A stretch of DNA of 40,879 nucleotides from Candidatus Omnitrophota bacterium (GTDB taxonomy: Bacteria; Omnitrophota; Gorgyraeia; JABMRJ01): assembly GCA_016783555.1 (NCBI GenBank), contig JADHWH010000012.1, positions 1 through 40,879 on the forward strand, in the 5' to 3' direction. The notes below the pieces were generated by a model. It was not told where the DNA came from. It did not search any database and saw only the letters and a list, made by a program, of their open reading frames with translations. Positions within the stretch are counted from its first letter, which is position 1; every line of letters starts with the position of its first letter. Both the position numbers and the translations under genes were made by a program. Below are positions 1 to 8,899 of this stretch, piece by piece.

Positions 1-577
1 CCCCAACGCCTATCTGCATTATACCATCCAGTCTATCCTTATGTAAACTCATCCATATATCTTGTTTAGGGGCGCCCAGTCCGACCCATAGAATGTCAGG
101 ATTTCTATCTTTGATGTATTTGACTGCATCTTTATCTTCATCCTCTGACAATTCGCGAAATGGAGGAGAGTAAGTCCCCGCAATTTTAAGCCGTGGAAAT
201 CTATCCTTTAGTCTTGCTATAAGTTCTTTTGAAGCCTCTTCTGTCCCGCCATAGAAGAAGCTGGAGTAATTTTTATCTTCAGCAACCCTTAGGAGTTCAG
301 ACATTAAATCAGGCCCGTATATTCTATCATCTATCTTGTTGCCAAAGAGTCTTGCAGCCCAGATTGTAGACATGCCATCGGGTAGAACGAGGCCGGCATT
401 ATTAAGTACAGCTTTATATCCTTTGGCGAATTGCGCCTCTATTGCAGGATGGGCGCTGACTAGAGATATATAACCTGTCTCTTTCGCCTCTATCCTTCGC
501 GTTATTAAATCCACGGCTTCTTTCATGTTGAGAAGATCAAATCTTATCCCGAGTAGATTAAACTGCTTTGGCTGCAT
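1..577 (-). CDS. WecG/TagA/CpsF-family glycosyltransferase, C-terminus cut by window edge
   Basis: The gene reads leftward off the window, so 192 codons are visible and roughly the last 50 residues of a usual 240-250 residue protein are missing. The family (GT26) adds a sugar, often N-acetylmannosaminuronate or N-acetylmannosamine, to an undecaprenyl-pyrophosphate-linked acceptor at the inner membrane face. Seen motifs: PDGMS near residue 66, YGPDLM near 87 and GLGAPKQDIWM near 166, all typical of the family. The ATG at 575-577 is preceded by a GGGGA ribosome site. It lies 20 bases after the methyltransferase and is the last visible gene of the minus-strand glycan operon. The exact sugar donor cannot be read from sequence. 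Confidence 0.88.
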   Translation of the reverse strand, partial: MQPKQFNLLGIRFDLLNMKEAVDLITRRIEAKETGYISLVSAHPAIEAQFAKGYKAVLNNAGLVLPDGMSTIWAARLFGNKIDDRIYGPDLMSELLRVAEDKNYSSFFYGGTEEASKELIARLKDRFPRLKIAGTYSPPFRELSEDEDKDAVKYIKDRNPDILWVGLGAPKQDIWMSLHKDRLDGIMQIGVG

Positions 578-597
578 TTTATAAGATCCCCTTTTGT

Positions 598-1242
598 TTA
601 AACGCCCTTTCTAATAGCTATAAGAGATTTTGGAAAACCTAAAAATCGTTCTGTCAATATGTCGGCATCTGGAAAAAGTTTGGCCATTCCTTTTTTGTTT
701 AAAAACCTTACTTCGTTTAAGAGGCTTTGTATCTGTTCGGAAGTCGGGCGGGTTACCAGGCCCCATGTGGTAAAATTTCGGATAATAAGCCTCTGCACGC
801 TTTTTGGAAACCAATGTACGAATGGAGTAAAGAGATGAGGGTCAATGGGAAATCTCTTATCGGGAGTTTCGACAAAATAATTTGGAGCTACTCTTTTAAT
901 TTCGTTTGCAGCTTTGAGTTGGGATTCCCAATCCCCGAGATGTTCGATAAGCGAATTACAAAAGGCTATATCGAACGAAGAATCATCAAGTGGTAGATGC
1001 CTTGCATCAGAGGTGACCCACTTTATGTATTCAGGTAGATTGCCCCTTGGCGGATGTAAATTCACAATTGTAATTCTCGGTAATGGCAGCTCCTTTTTCT
1101 CTGCAAGTTTCCAAAAAAATAGACTACCGCCGATATCAATCAATCTAGTAGAAGGGATTACATTAAACAACTGATAGAACAATCGTAATCGTTTTGCTCG
1201 AAAATAAGAGAGAAATGGTGAATATATATTGTGAATGTTCAT
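598..1242 (-). CDS. class I SAM-dependent methyltransferase
   Basis: A 214-residue protein with a Rossmann-type methyltransferase core (Methyltransf_11 style). The SAM-binding glycine region LIDIGGS lies near residue 34, an acidic motif DARHLPL near 79, and FCNSLIEHL near 93, where the family has its post-core motif. The C-terminal part (ETPDKRFPIDPH and following) resembles methyltransferases of glycan clusters that act on sugars or glycolipids. The start ATG overlaps the stop of the upstream GT4 gene by four bases (ATGA), indicating translational coupling. The substrate is unknown; glycan methylation is inferred from the neighbours. Confidence 0.8.
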   Translation of the reverse strand: MNIHNIYSPFLSYFRAKRLRLFYQLFNVIPSTRLIDIGGSLFFWKLAEKKELPLPRITIVNLHPPRGNLPEYIKWVTSDARHLPLDDSSFDIAFCNSLIEHLGDWESQLKAANEIKRVAPNYFVETPDKRFPIDPHLFTPFVHWFPKSVQRLIIRNFTTWGLVTRPTSEQIQSLLNEVRFLNKKGMAKLFPDADILTERFLGFPKSLIAIRKGV

Positions 1243-2429
1243 CTTTTCTTTGATCTTTCGATAGCAAGCTTATAAATATCCGTCAACTTCTTATAATTCT
1301 CTTCGGCTGTGTACTTTTCTTCATAGTCTCTTCTTGCATTCTTGCCCAGCCCCTCCATCTCTTTTTTATGCGTCCATGCCCACTCGACTTTTGATGCAAG
1401 GTCTTTGGCATTCCCGGGCAGAAAGTGCAGGCCGTTTTGACCTTCCCTTATAATCTCTGCCCCTGCCCCAAGGCCTGATGCGATTATGGGTACACTGCAT
1501 GCAAAGACTTCCGGCATGATTAACGGAAAGACCTCATACCACTCTGACGGAAGAACCAGGAAGCGCGCTTCTTTGATAGATGTCAAAACTTCCTTGCGGT
1601 CGCGCCATCCCAGGACCTCCACATGTTTAAATCCCTCTTTTCTTACGAATGCCCGCACTTCATCCATCAGAGGGCCATCGCCGGCAATCTTAAGCGGGAT
1701 CTCTTTTAAGTTTTGCCATGCCTCAAGGAGCGTTATTATTCCTTTCTCCCTCGAAAGCCGTCCCGCGAACAATACATATTTACCCTCCTTTTCGCGCATT
1801 CCTGGATCATCACACAGAAAGTTGGGTTTTACAATGATCTTTTCCTGCGGAAGACCGCCCTTGACGAATATGCGACGGGCAAATTCCGAGGGAGTAATAT
1901 AAATATCTACCTCTCTTTGCCAGGTCTTAAATAACCGATGGACGGTCAGCATAGTTGCTATAACAGCAGTCTGCGCTCTAGAACGGTGATAGCAGGCATG
2001 TAGAACGCCTGGCCATGGCGGTATTTTATTCAGGCAGTCTTCGCAAACCTCTCCACCACGGAAGAGAGTTGCTGTCGGGCAGAGGAGGCGGTAATTGTGG
2101 AGCGTTTGCACAACAGGGACACCGGCATCTCGGCAGACATAATAAACCGAAGGCGAAATAAGTGGGAAGGTATTATGAAAATGTACCACGTCAGGCCTGG
2201 TATTTCGCAATATTTGAACTAATTTACGCCGCGAGGAACGGGACCAGACAGCATTAATAGCGGCAGCAACCCGACCCGCCTCGTTGATACGCTGGTTATC
2301 TTCTGTATATTCTACGACTTCATGCCCGTGCCTTCGAAGCAAGCTGGCTTCTGCGGCAAAGACTATATCCTCACCGCCTGGTTGTTGATAATAATTATGA
2401 ACCAATAGAATCTTCATCTTCTCAATCAC
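1239..2429 (-). CDS. GT4-family glycosyltransferase with Cys-rich acceptor-domain insert
   Basis: A 396-residue GT-B fold protein. The N-terminal acceptor domain starts MKILLVHNYYQQPGGED and continues with VVHFHNTFPLISP. A cysteine cluster, CEDCLNK then HACYH near residues 130-150, is typical of one subgroup of these enzymes and may bind metal. The C-terminal donor domain has LFAGRLSREKGI near 222 and the nucleotide-sugar E-x7-E region near PEVFACSVPIIAS. It retains the sugar-nucleotide anomeric configuration, as GT4 enzymes do. It overlaps its neighbours by four bases on both sides, so it is inside a tightly coupled operon. Sugar specificity is not readable. Confidence 0.85.
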   Translation of the reverse strand: MIEKMKILLVHNYYQQPGGEDIVFAAEASLLRRHGHEVVEYTEDNQRINEAGRVAAAINAVWSRSSRRKLVQILRNTRPDVVHFHNTFPLISPSVYYVCRDAGVPVVQTLHNYRLLCPTATLFRGGEVCEDCLNKIPPWPGVLHACYHRSRAQTAVIATMLTVHRLFKTWQREVDIYITPSEFARRIFVKGGLPQEKIIVKPNFLCDDPGMREKEGKYVLFAGRLSREKGIITLLEAWQNLKEIPLKIAGDGPLMDEVRAFVRKEGFKHVEVLGWRDRKEVLTSIKEARFLVLPSEWYEVFPLIMPEVFACSVPIIASGLGAGAEIIREGQNGLHFLPGNAKDLASKVEWAWTHKKEMEGLGKNARRDYEEKYTAEENYKKLTDIYKLAIERSKKR

Positions 2430-3580
2430 TCTTTTATGTCTGCATATTTTACAGCGTTTACAAACTGGGATACCATATGGTTCATTGTAAGCGATTGCGC
2501 TGTTTGCCGGGCTTTTGCTCGCATGCTCTTTAGCCTATCCGGATTATTTAAGAGATAAGCGATAGCATCGGCATAAAGCTCTGCTCTCGGCAGATTTACT
2601 ATGTAGCCATTCTCCTCATGTTTGATATAGTCAAACTCAGGACTTTGTTTAAGGCCATGGCCTGTTGTGACAATAGGGACTCCATAAGAGAACCCATGGA
2701 TGCAAGTTAGACCGACCCCGCCAGGGATAACGAGTAAGTCCGAAACGAGAAATATCTTTGCTAACTCACGATCGTCATATATAGGACCGAGAAGATGAAC
2801 TCCTTCTAAGCCCTCTGAACGTTTTAATAATGATTTATATTCCATGCCTTCCCCGACTATTAGAAGCGTTGGTTTTAAGGGGTTGTCTCGAAGGTGTCGA
2901 AAGGCTTCTATTAAGACTTCTGTCTGTTTTGGTGGAATGAGCCGGCCTACATACAAAAGAACAGGCCGTCTTGAAAGATTATAGCGCTCTCTTGTAATGT
3001 CGAGTTCTTGTGGTTTAATATCACGCTCAAGCGACATTAGATATTCGGTATCCAGGGTATTATTAATAACAAAGATTTTATCTGATTTGAGCCCTCCCTC
3101 TATGCATTCTTGACGGCCACGATCGGTATATACAATGACTGCATCGGCCCGTCTTAAAAGGATCCCTCTTAGATAATTATGGATTATCTCGATATATCTA
3201 GGAAGGGTTTTTTGCCTATATCCGAAACCATAGGCAATAAGCTTCTTCTTATGAAAACTCTTAAGTGCATAAAGCGCCCAATTGGCAGGATTGTGTATTA
3301 CTTCATGACATATGATGATGTCATAAGGCCCCTGAAGCAATTTTCTTATTGGCGACTGCCAGAGTATGCGGCACCCCCAAAAGGGCCAATAGTAGTTTTT
3401 CATCCATATACTCTTAACGGGAAGATGCGTGCCTGTTGAAGGCGCACTATAACCCTTCTTTCCCATGCCATGAAAGCAGGTTACATCTAAGTCTGGAATA
3501 TCTGCCAACCTTTGCAGGAATGGCAACTTGTAATTAGGGATAACCGGGAAGAATATAGCTACTCGTATTTTTTTACTCAT
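2426..3580 (-). CDS. GT4-family glycosyltransferase
   Basis: A 384-residue GT-B glycosyltransferase. The N-terminus IRVAIFFPVIPNYKLPFL matches enzymes of polysaccharide clusters. LLYVGRLIPPKQTEVLIEAF near residue 208 starts the donor-binding domain, and IPGGVGLTCIHGFSYGVPIV near 286 is in the place of the usual E-x7-E motif, with an unusual glycine-rich version. Its start overlaps the upstream GT2 stop by one base and its stop overlaps the next GT4 start by four. It probably adds one sugar of the repeat unit in the cytoplasm. The acceptor is unknown. Confidence 0.83.
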   Translation of the reverse strand: MSKKIRVAIFFPVIPNYKLPFLQRLADIPDLDVTCFHGMGKKGYSAPSTGTHLPVKSIWMKNYYWPFWGCRILWQSPIRKLLQGPYDIIICHEVIHNPANWALYALKSFHKKKLIAYGFGYRQKTLPRYIEIIHNYLRGILLRRADAVIVYTDRGRQECIEGGLKSDKIFVINNTLDTEYLMSLERDIKPQELDITRERYNLSRRPVLLYVGRLIPPKQTEVLIEAFRHLRDNPLKPTLLIVGEGMEYKSLLKRSEGLEGVHLLGPIYDDRELAKIFLVSDLLVIPGGVGLTCIHGFSYGVPIVTTGHGLKQSPEFDYIKHEENGYIVNLPRAELYADAIAYLLNNPDRLKSMRAKARQTAQSLTMNHMVSQFVNAVKYADIKE

Positions 3581-4452
3581 TATTTTTCACTACCTTTTAT
3601 GCTTTCTACAAACCAATCTGCCAGATAACCACCGATTCTTCGAAGAAGGCCGATGATTAAGAAAGAGGCCAAATATCTCTTCGGACAATTTCGGAAGGCA
3701 TATAAGACAAACCTCTTTAAGTTCCCCCCGCCTTTAATTCCGAATAAGTGGTTAAAGTAGTTTTTTAAATTCTTATCTCTTCTTAACTGCACATCGCCGC
3801 TTGCGCCTGGGTAAAAGAATAATTTCGCATCGTAGTTACAGAAGATCTTATACCCTGCCTTGACGGCCCTATGTGTGAAATCATAATCAGCGATCGTTTG
3901 AGGAAAATGCCTTGCGTCAAATAACCCAATTTTTCGAAAGACCTTTACTGGAATTAAGAGCCCTCTTCCGGAAAAATGAGTAATCTTATGCAGCCCGCGC
4001 TGTTCTTCAGGTTTGAGAATATCTAATAAGTCTGTCGATCCCGCTCGCTTCCAATCGATAATTTCCCCTCCATAAACGGGCCTCTTTGTATTAACGTCAA
4101 GGGCAAATGCGCCTAAGAGCGCCAGGGGTTCTCTTTTAGCCCAGAAGAGCATCTTTTCAATAAAGTCATTACCGGCGATTGTGTCGTCGTTTAAAGTCAT
4201 GATGTAATCCGCATTATGGTCTAAGGCATATTTTACACCGAGATTTGTCGCCTTTGTCCACCAGAGGTTGCCGTCGCCATGAAGGAGGATGGTCTCAGGA
4301 AATTCTCTCTTAATCATCTCGCCGGTGCCATCCGTTGAGCCGTCATCTACGACGACAGTCTTAAAATCTTTAAGTGCCTGCTTTTTAAGAGAGAGGAGGC
4401 AATCGTACGTATATTTTTTTCTATTGTGAACAGGTATAATAATATAAATCAT
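3580..4452 (-). CDS. GT2-family glycosyltransferase
   Basis: A 290-residue GT-A enzyme of the GT2 family. It begins MIYIIIPVHNRKKYTYDCL, with VVVDDGSTDGT near residue 34 for nucleotide binding and TLNDDT near 86 as the DxD-like metal site. NLWWTKATNLGVKYA near 62 recalls rhamnosyltransferase-like members. The C-terminal third (about 230-290) is basic and hydrophobic and may dock on the membrane. The ATG overlaps the stop of the Wzy-like gene by four bases. It is an inverting enzyme by family rule; the sugar is not identified. Confidence 0.85.
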   Translation of the reverse strand: MIYIIIPVHNRKKYTYDCLLSLKKQALKDFKTVVVDDGSTDGTGEMIKREFPETILLHGDGNLWWTKATNLGVKYALDHNADYIMTLNDDTIAGNDFIEKMLFWAKREPLALLGAFALDVNTKRPVYGGEIIDWKRAGSTDLLDILKPEEQRGLHKITHFSGRGLLIPVKVFRKIGLFDARHFPQTIADYDFTHRAVKAGYKIFCNYDAKLFFYPGASGDVQLRRDKNLKNYFNHLFGIKGGGNLKRFVLYAFRNCPKRYLASFLIIGLLRRIGGYLADWFVESIKGSEK

Positions 4453-5684
4453 TTATTTGCAATCCCGTTTTCTTCTTTTTCCAATAAAGCAAAACCGATT
4501 CCCAATACCGCAAAATAGAAGAACCTCAATTCATACGCCAGTGAGAAGACAAGACCAGATACAATAAAGGCGAACAAGGCAATATTCTCGGTGTAATATT
4601 TTCTTTGTTTAAAAAAACTGAAGATATAATAGATTATCGGGCCGTATAGAAGGTAAAATCCGAATAGCCCATGATAAAAGAGGACCGTTAAGTATCCACT
4701 ATGAAAATGGTGTCCGGAGACTCTCTCAAATGCATGTTCGTATACTCCGGGCAGCTCAAATCCTTTAAAGCGCATCCCAAATAGTAGATTCTCTTTTATA
4801 TATGGCAGATAGTATTCGTATTGAATATATCGAAACATTCCCGTTCCTCTTATCTGCCTAAATTTATAAATTTCCTCAAATCTTTCTTTCATGAAAGAGA
4901 GATACGTAGAGTATCTTCCCTCCGCAAAAGCTAAAAGATACATTGCGACGATAAAGATAGCCAGCATAACCAATAAAAAGTATATAATCTTTACCGATTC
5001 CTTCTTGGCCTTCAATATCATATATGTAAAGACTAACAATGCTGCGATAGTGGCCGTCCAGACACTTCTATGATTTTCTATAAGAATGATGATGAGATTA
5101 ATGCCTATAATTGGGAGGAGATAAAGTTTCGGTCTACGTATATATTTAGATATAAAAAAGATGGTACAAAAAAGCAATGAGAATATCGGCATTGCATGCG
5201 TAACTCTCTGCATAACAGAAGCGTCAAAAAAATACGGTATAATAGAAGTCCTTGCAAGAACCTGCTGTAGATAGACAAATCCGCATAGAAGATAACACAA
5301 TCTTTCTAAAAAGAGGGGTAGGTTTATTCTTTTTGATAAGAAAGAATAGAAGAGAATAACATAAAAAAAGCAGCTTAGGACAAGTATTATATGAGGATAG
5401 GCCATAATGGAGCCATACCTGATAAATGACTCCCCGATTAGAAAGAGATAATAGATCATGAAGATGACCAATTGTCTTCTCAAAAATTTATTTTCTATCC
5501 TGTTATAAAGATAGAGAATACAAGATATTAAGATAGAGAATATTATCGCAGCGTCTTTTAATTTATCGTGAAAAGGCTGTAGGGGAGGCAGCGTTAAATA
5601 TGTAATAGGCAGACAGAGAAATAGAAGAGCTAAAAGTAATATAGTTGTATGCCAAGATTTCTGTTCTAATGCATTCTCTGTCAT
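4449..5684 (-). CDS. O-antigen polymerase/ligase-like (Wzy/WaaL-type) membrane protein
   Basis: A 411-residue, strongly hydrophobic protein with about ten to twelve predicted membrane segments, from LLLALLFLCLPITYLTL near residue 16 to the C-terminus. A large hydrophilic loop at about 260-320 contains GTGMFRYIQYEYYLPYI and ends at HHFHSGYLTVLFYHG. The H-x-x-x-H pattern before the closing membrane segments is typical of the Wzy_C/WaaL fold. Such proteins polymerise or ligate lipid-linked oligosaccharides on the periplasmic side. The context (initiating transferase, GTs) favours polymerase; ligase cannot be excluded. A run of alternating A and T (5685-5697) sits just before its ATG. Confidence 0.8.
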   Translation of the reverse strand: MTENALEQKSWHTTILLLALLFLCLPITYLTLPPLQPFHDKLKDAAIIFSILISCILYLYNRIENKFLRRQLVIFMIYYLFLIGESFIRYGSIMAYPHIILVLSCFFYVILFYSFLSKRINLPLFLERLCYLLCGFVYLQQVLARTSIIPYFFDASVMQRVTHAMPIFSLLFCTIFFISKYIRRPKLYLLPIIGINLIIILIENHRSVWTATIAALLVFTYMILKAKKESVKIIYFLLVMLAIFIVAMYLLAFAEGRYSTYLSFMKERFEEIYKFRQIRGTGMFRYIQYEYYLPYIKENLLFGMRFKGFELPGVYEHAFERVSGHHFHSGYLTVLFYHGLFGFYLLYGPIIYYIFSFFKQRKYYTENIALFAFIVSGLVFSLAYELRFFYFAVLGIGFALLEKEENGIANK

Positions 5685-5698
5685 ATATATATATATGT

Positions 5699-6451
5699 TT
5701 ACTTTTGCCGGATAAAGAGGCCGTCTATTTGTAGAACTTCGGATGTCTTAGGATGCCGCCTTTCTGCAAGCGGGCCGTAAAAACGAAAACCAAAACCGTT
5801 GAGTTGACGATATACTGCATCGAACAACGGTTGGCCTTTATACAAAGTACGAAACGACATTTCACAGATTATATAATCGACCTCTTCAATCACTTTATCT
5901 GCCCCATCAAGTACAAATTTTTCATAGCCCTGTACATCGATCTTCATTAATATAGGTTTCGTTAAGTTCTTCCCGGCCAATATTTTGTTTAATGTTTGGA
6001 TTTGGACTTTTTCTAATCGTTCGCCGGCTGTATCAGGGAATGCCTCTTTATGCAGATCATCCATTTCCAACAACGAACTCGAATAATCACGGCTGCTTCT
6101 ATGTATGAAGGTCTCACCGGCCTTTTCGGCAAGCGCGACATTGTAGCACTCAAGTTTGTCGATCTCTCCTTTCAATCCACATAGTTCTTCGTAACGGTCC
6201 TTCAAAGGTTCAAAGGCGTAGATAGCGGCGTCGGGGAAGATATAGTTAGCGCATTTTGAGAATATTCCTAGATATGCGCCGATATCTAGTATGGTCCGGG
6301 GCTTGATACCCATTATGTAAAGAGGGTAAATCATTTTGTACATCTCAAGAGAACATCCCACTATTCGAGCCTTACAGGCGCCGGGCATCTCGAGTATTAT
6401 TTGCAATTTGTTTAACTTTTCACTTATCTTTCCCTTAAAATTTACAGGCAT
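5699..6451 (-). CDS. FkbM-family methyltransferase
   Basis: A 250-residue protein with the FkbM methyltransferase layout: TILDIGAYLGIFSKCA near residue 55 (SAM-binding motif I), AFEPLKDRYEEL near 79, and ILMKIDVQGYEKFVLDGAD near 167, the family signature after the core. FkbM-type enzymes in surface-glycan operons O-methylate sugars. It is second in the operon, 17 bases after the initiating transferase gene and 14 bases before the polymerase gene. The methylated position is unknown. ATG at 6449-6451 is the only sensible start. Confidence 0.87.
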   Translation of the reverse strand: MPVNFKGKISEKLNKLQIILEMPGACKARIVGCSLEMYKMIYPLYIMGIKPRTILDIGAYLGIFSKCANYIFPDAAIYAFEPLKDRYEELCGLKGEIDKLECYNVALAEKAGETFIHRSSRDYSSSLLEMDDLHKEAFPDTAGERLEKVQIQTLNKILAGKNLTKPILMKIDVQGYEKFVLDGADKVIEEVDYIICEMSFRTLYKGQPLFDAVYRQLNGFGFRFYGPLAERRHPKTSEVLQIDGLFIRQK

Positions 6452-6468
6452 GGCGATATCCGCAATCT

Positions 6469-7878
6469 TTAATAAGCACCCTTTCTTTTAAAGAGGACGA
6501 CGAATATGGTCTTGAAGAAGATCTTCATATCAAGCAGAAAAGACCAGTTATCGATATATTCTAAATCGAGCTTAACCCATTTATTAAAATCCGCTATATC
6601 GCTCCTTCCGCTTATCTGCCATAGACATGTAATACCCGGTTTCATGCTGAGGCGCCTTCTATCGGCCCCTTTGATCTTCTTTACCTCTGGTATAGGAAGC
6701 GGCCGCGGCCCTACCATGCTCATCTCTCCCTTCAGCACATTTATTATTTGGGGCAGTTCATCAAGACTGAATCTTCTCAAGTATCTGCCGAATGGAAATA
6801 CCCGTGGGTCATCTTTTAATTTGAATACAGGGCCTCTCATGATGTTGAATTTACGGAGTTCTTCTTTCTTTTGCTCAGCGCCCTCAATCATGGTTCTAAA
6901 TTTATAAAAGACAAAGGTCTTTCCATAAAGGCCGCCCCTTTCCTGCGTAAAGAGAATGGGACCCGGTGAACTTAGTTTTATCCCTATACCTATGATAGCA
7001 TAAGCGATTAAGTAGAATGGAAGGATGATAAGCGAAGCGGCATAATCGAACAACGTCTTTGCAAACATGCGCCAGTTATATCCCGGCACGGAAGAGAATA
7101 TAATCATAGGAATGTTGGCCAGATATCCGAAACTCGTCTTTGAGCTTTTTCGAATGAGCATGGGGTTCTCAAGCCATACCTCAATACCCCTCTCTTCACA
7201 TATAATCAGCAATTCCTTGATTTCGCCTTCGCTTCCTTGAAATCCTGCGATAATAACGAGTTCGATAGGCTCTCTGTTCAGGATATCTATAATTTCATCG
7301 GTCTTTATGTGTAGTTTAATCTCTCTACCTATCTGTACAGTATGAAACTTCTTCGTTATAACTAAAGAGAGATCCTCTTCCTGAATCTTTTTTAAGATAG
7401 ATTTAACGCGCCCCTCGCTTCCTATGACAAGGGTAGATTTGAACTTGCCTCTTTTTTGTCGAGAGAGGGCAATATTGCTTACGATATACTCCTTGAGCAT
7501 AGCGAGCGAAAAGAGAATTGGGCAGGAAAATACGATCAGGGTGCGGTTGATATTTAGGTTGAGTATAAAAGAGACTGAGATGATAATAACGGCCAGCTGC
7601 AGGATAACCTTGAATAGTATATATACTTTGAATCGAAATTTTCTTATTCTGACGGTGGGGTAGAATCTATTATAATAGAGTAGAAGAAGATAGAAGAAGG
7701 CCATGGCTAAAATGAGCAAGGATACAACCTCAGGCGACCCTATCGGCTTTATCTTTAAGATGCCGGTTTCAACAATTAATCTTCTGATTAATTGTGTAAT
7801 AGCGAAAGCCGCCAGTACAAGCAGGGCGTCAACGGCAATATTTATGGTTCTAAATATCTTTTTTTCAGCTTCGTACAT
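6469..7878 (-). CDS. undecaprenyl-phosphate sugar-phosphate transferase (exopolysaccharide initiating enzyme)
   Basis: A 469-residue polyprenyl glycosylphosphotransferase, the first gene of the minus-strand operon. The N-terminal half has about four membrane segments (residues 12-125) and a CoA-binding-like cytoplasmic domain (about 145-250). The C-terminal bacterial sugar transferase domain has a membrane hairpin (YAASLIILPFYLIAYAIIG near 280), the FYKFRTM motif near 326, SLDELPQIINVLKGEMS near 370, VGPRP near 388 and PGITCLWQISGR near 410. It transfers a hexose- or N-acetylhexosamine-phosphate to undecaprenyl phosphate, which starts the repeat unit. The upstream promoter is at 7899-7927. 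The sugar (glucose or galactose type) is not readable. Confidence 0.9.
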   Translation of the reverse strand: MYEAEKKIFRTINIAVDALLVLAAFAITQLIRRLIVETGILKIKPIGSPEVVSLLILAMAFFYLLLLYYNRFYPTVRIRKFRFKVYILFKVILQLAVIIISVSFILNLNINRTLIVFSCPILFSLAMLKEYIVSNIALSRQKRGKFKSTLVIGSEGRVKSILKKIQEEDLSLVITKKFHTVQIGREIKLHIKTDEIIDILNREPIELVIIAGFQGSEGEIKELLIICEERGIEVWLENPMLIRKSSKTSFGYLANIPMIIFSSVPGYNWRMFAKTLFDYAASLIILPFYLIAYAIIGIGIKLSSPGPILFTQERGGLYGKTFVFYKFRTMIEGAEQKKEELRKFNIMRGPVFKLKDDPRVFPFGRYLRRFSLDELPQIINVLKGEMSMVGPRPLPIPEVKKIKGADRRRLSMKPGITCLWQISGRSDIADFNKWVKLDLEYIDNWSFLLDMKIFFKTIFVVLFKRKGAY

Positions 7879-7898
7879 TGCATTTGCCTTATTTTAGA

Positions 7899-7927
7899 AG
7901 TATATCCTATACTATTAAGCGTGTCAA
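7899..7927 (-). promoter_or_regulatory. sigma70-type promoter of the minus-strand glycan operon
   Basis: On the minus strand, TTGACA (7922-7927) is followed after exactly 17 bases by TATACT (7899-7904). The predicted transcript starts near 7892, giving a leader of only about 14 bases before the ATG at 7876-7878. Confidence 0.75.
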
Positions 7928-7948
7928 GGGCGCGCTTTAGTGTTATAA

Positions 7949-7977
7949 TTGACACATAATAGAATATATGATATAAA
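7949..7977 (+). promoter_or_regulatory. sigma70-type promoter of nadC and downstream genes
   Basis: TTGACA (7949-7954), a 17-base spacer and TATAAA (7972-7977). The two opposed -35 boxes lie 21 bases apart. A GGGGAGG and an AAGGAG follow just before the nadC ATG at 8028. Confidence 0.75.
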
Positions 7978-8027
7978 TATATGCACATAAGAGTCTTTTT
8001 GCCCTCCAAAGGGGAGGAAAAGGAGAT

Positions 8028-8894
8028 ATGAAGCTGGAGAAAGAGAAGCTAATCCCTATTATAAGATCAGCGTTAAAAGAGGATATCGGGCCTTTAGACG
8101 TTACAACGACTGCTGTAATACCAAAGTCGGCAAGGATGCGGGCTGATATCTTAACAAAGATAGGCGGCATTGTATGCGGACTCCCCATCTGCGAGGCCAT
8201 ATTTGAGTTACTGGATAGGGATATTAAGTTCAAGCCGCAGGTAAACGAAGGTGATTCCGTCAATGAAGGTAAGGTGCTCTGTTATTTGGAGGGGCCGGCA
8301 AGACCTATATTGACAGGGGAGAGGACCGCCTTAAATTTTCTTGGAAGATTAAGCGGCATCGCTACCGAAACACGTAAGTTCGTAGAGAAGGCAGAGCCAT
8401 ACGATGTCAGGATTATGGATACAAGAAAGACCACGCCTGGATTGAGATACTTGGAAAAGTACGCAGTGAGAGTAGGGGGAGGATATAACCATCGTATGGG
8501 ATTATGGGATCAGGTGCTTGTGAAGGATAACCACTTGAAGGCTGTCAACTGTCAACTGTCAGCTGTCAGCAAATTGTTAAAAGATATCAGAAAGAAGATT
8601 CAAAAGAATACCAAGATAGAGATAGAAGTAGAGAGTTTAAAGGAGTTTGAAGAGGCCTTAAAAGGGAGCCCCGATATTATAATGCTGGATAATATGAAAC
8701 CGGAAGATGTAAAAGCCGCTGTAAATATCAGAAATAAAAAAGGGAGATCGCCGCTTCTTGAAGTCTCCGGCAAGATAGATATTGAGAACATCGAAGAGCA
8801 CGCAAAGCAAAGACCCGATATCATATCTGTCGGGACATTGACCCATTCCGCAAAATCGCTTGACGTATCCTTAGATGTATATGCCTCTGCTTAG
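8028..8894 (+). CDS. nadC: nicotinate-nucleotide pyrophosphorylase (carboxylating)
   Basis: A 288-residue quinolinate phosphoribosyltransferase: quinolinate plus PRPP gives nicotinate mononucleotide, CO2 and PPi in de novo NAD synthesis. Visible family sequence: [12 protein letters not shown] near residue 17, [12 protein letters not shown] near 103, [11 protein letters not shown] near 130, [20 protein letters not shown] near 150, EVESLKEF near 201 and the phosphate-binding LEVSGKID near 244. Residues 172-181 are an extra stretch encoded by four tandem 7-base repeats (8542-8569) plus two bases, directly after the KDNHLK loop. No nadA or nadB is in the window. It is followed six bases later by uvrB. 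Confidence 0.95.
   Translation: MKLEKEKLIPIIRSALKEDIGPLDVTTTAVIPKSARMRADILTKIGGIVCGLPICEAIFELLDRDIKFKPQVNEGDSVNEGKVLCYLEGPARPILTGERTALNFLGRLSGIATETRKFVEKAEPYDVRIMDTRKTTPGLRYLEKYAVRVGGGYNHRMGLWDQVLVKDNHLKAVNCQLSAVSKLLKDIRKKIQKNTKIEIEVESLKEFEEALKGSPDIIMLDNMKPEDVKAAVNIRNKKGRSPLLEVSGKIDIENIEEHAKQRPDIISVGTLTHSAKSLDVSLDVYASA
8541..8570 (+). repeat. in-frame heptamer array (CTGTCAR x4) inside nadC
   Basis: Four consecutive units at 8542-8548, 8549-8555, 8556-8562 and 8563-8569 read CTGTCAA, CTGTCAA, CTGTCAG and CTGTCAG. With one base on each side they make 30 bases, exactly ten codons, so the reading frame is kept. The location is a surface loop after the conserved KDNH motif. Confidence 0.9.
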
Positions 8895-8899
8895 TAGAG

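Noticed and set aside
5685-5697. Alternating AT run before the polymerase gene
   Set aside because: A short simple-sequence run with no further structure.
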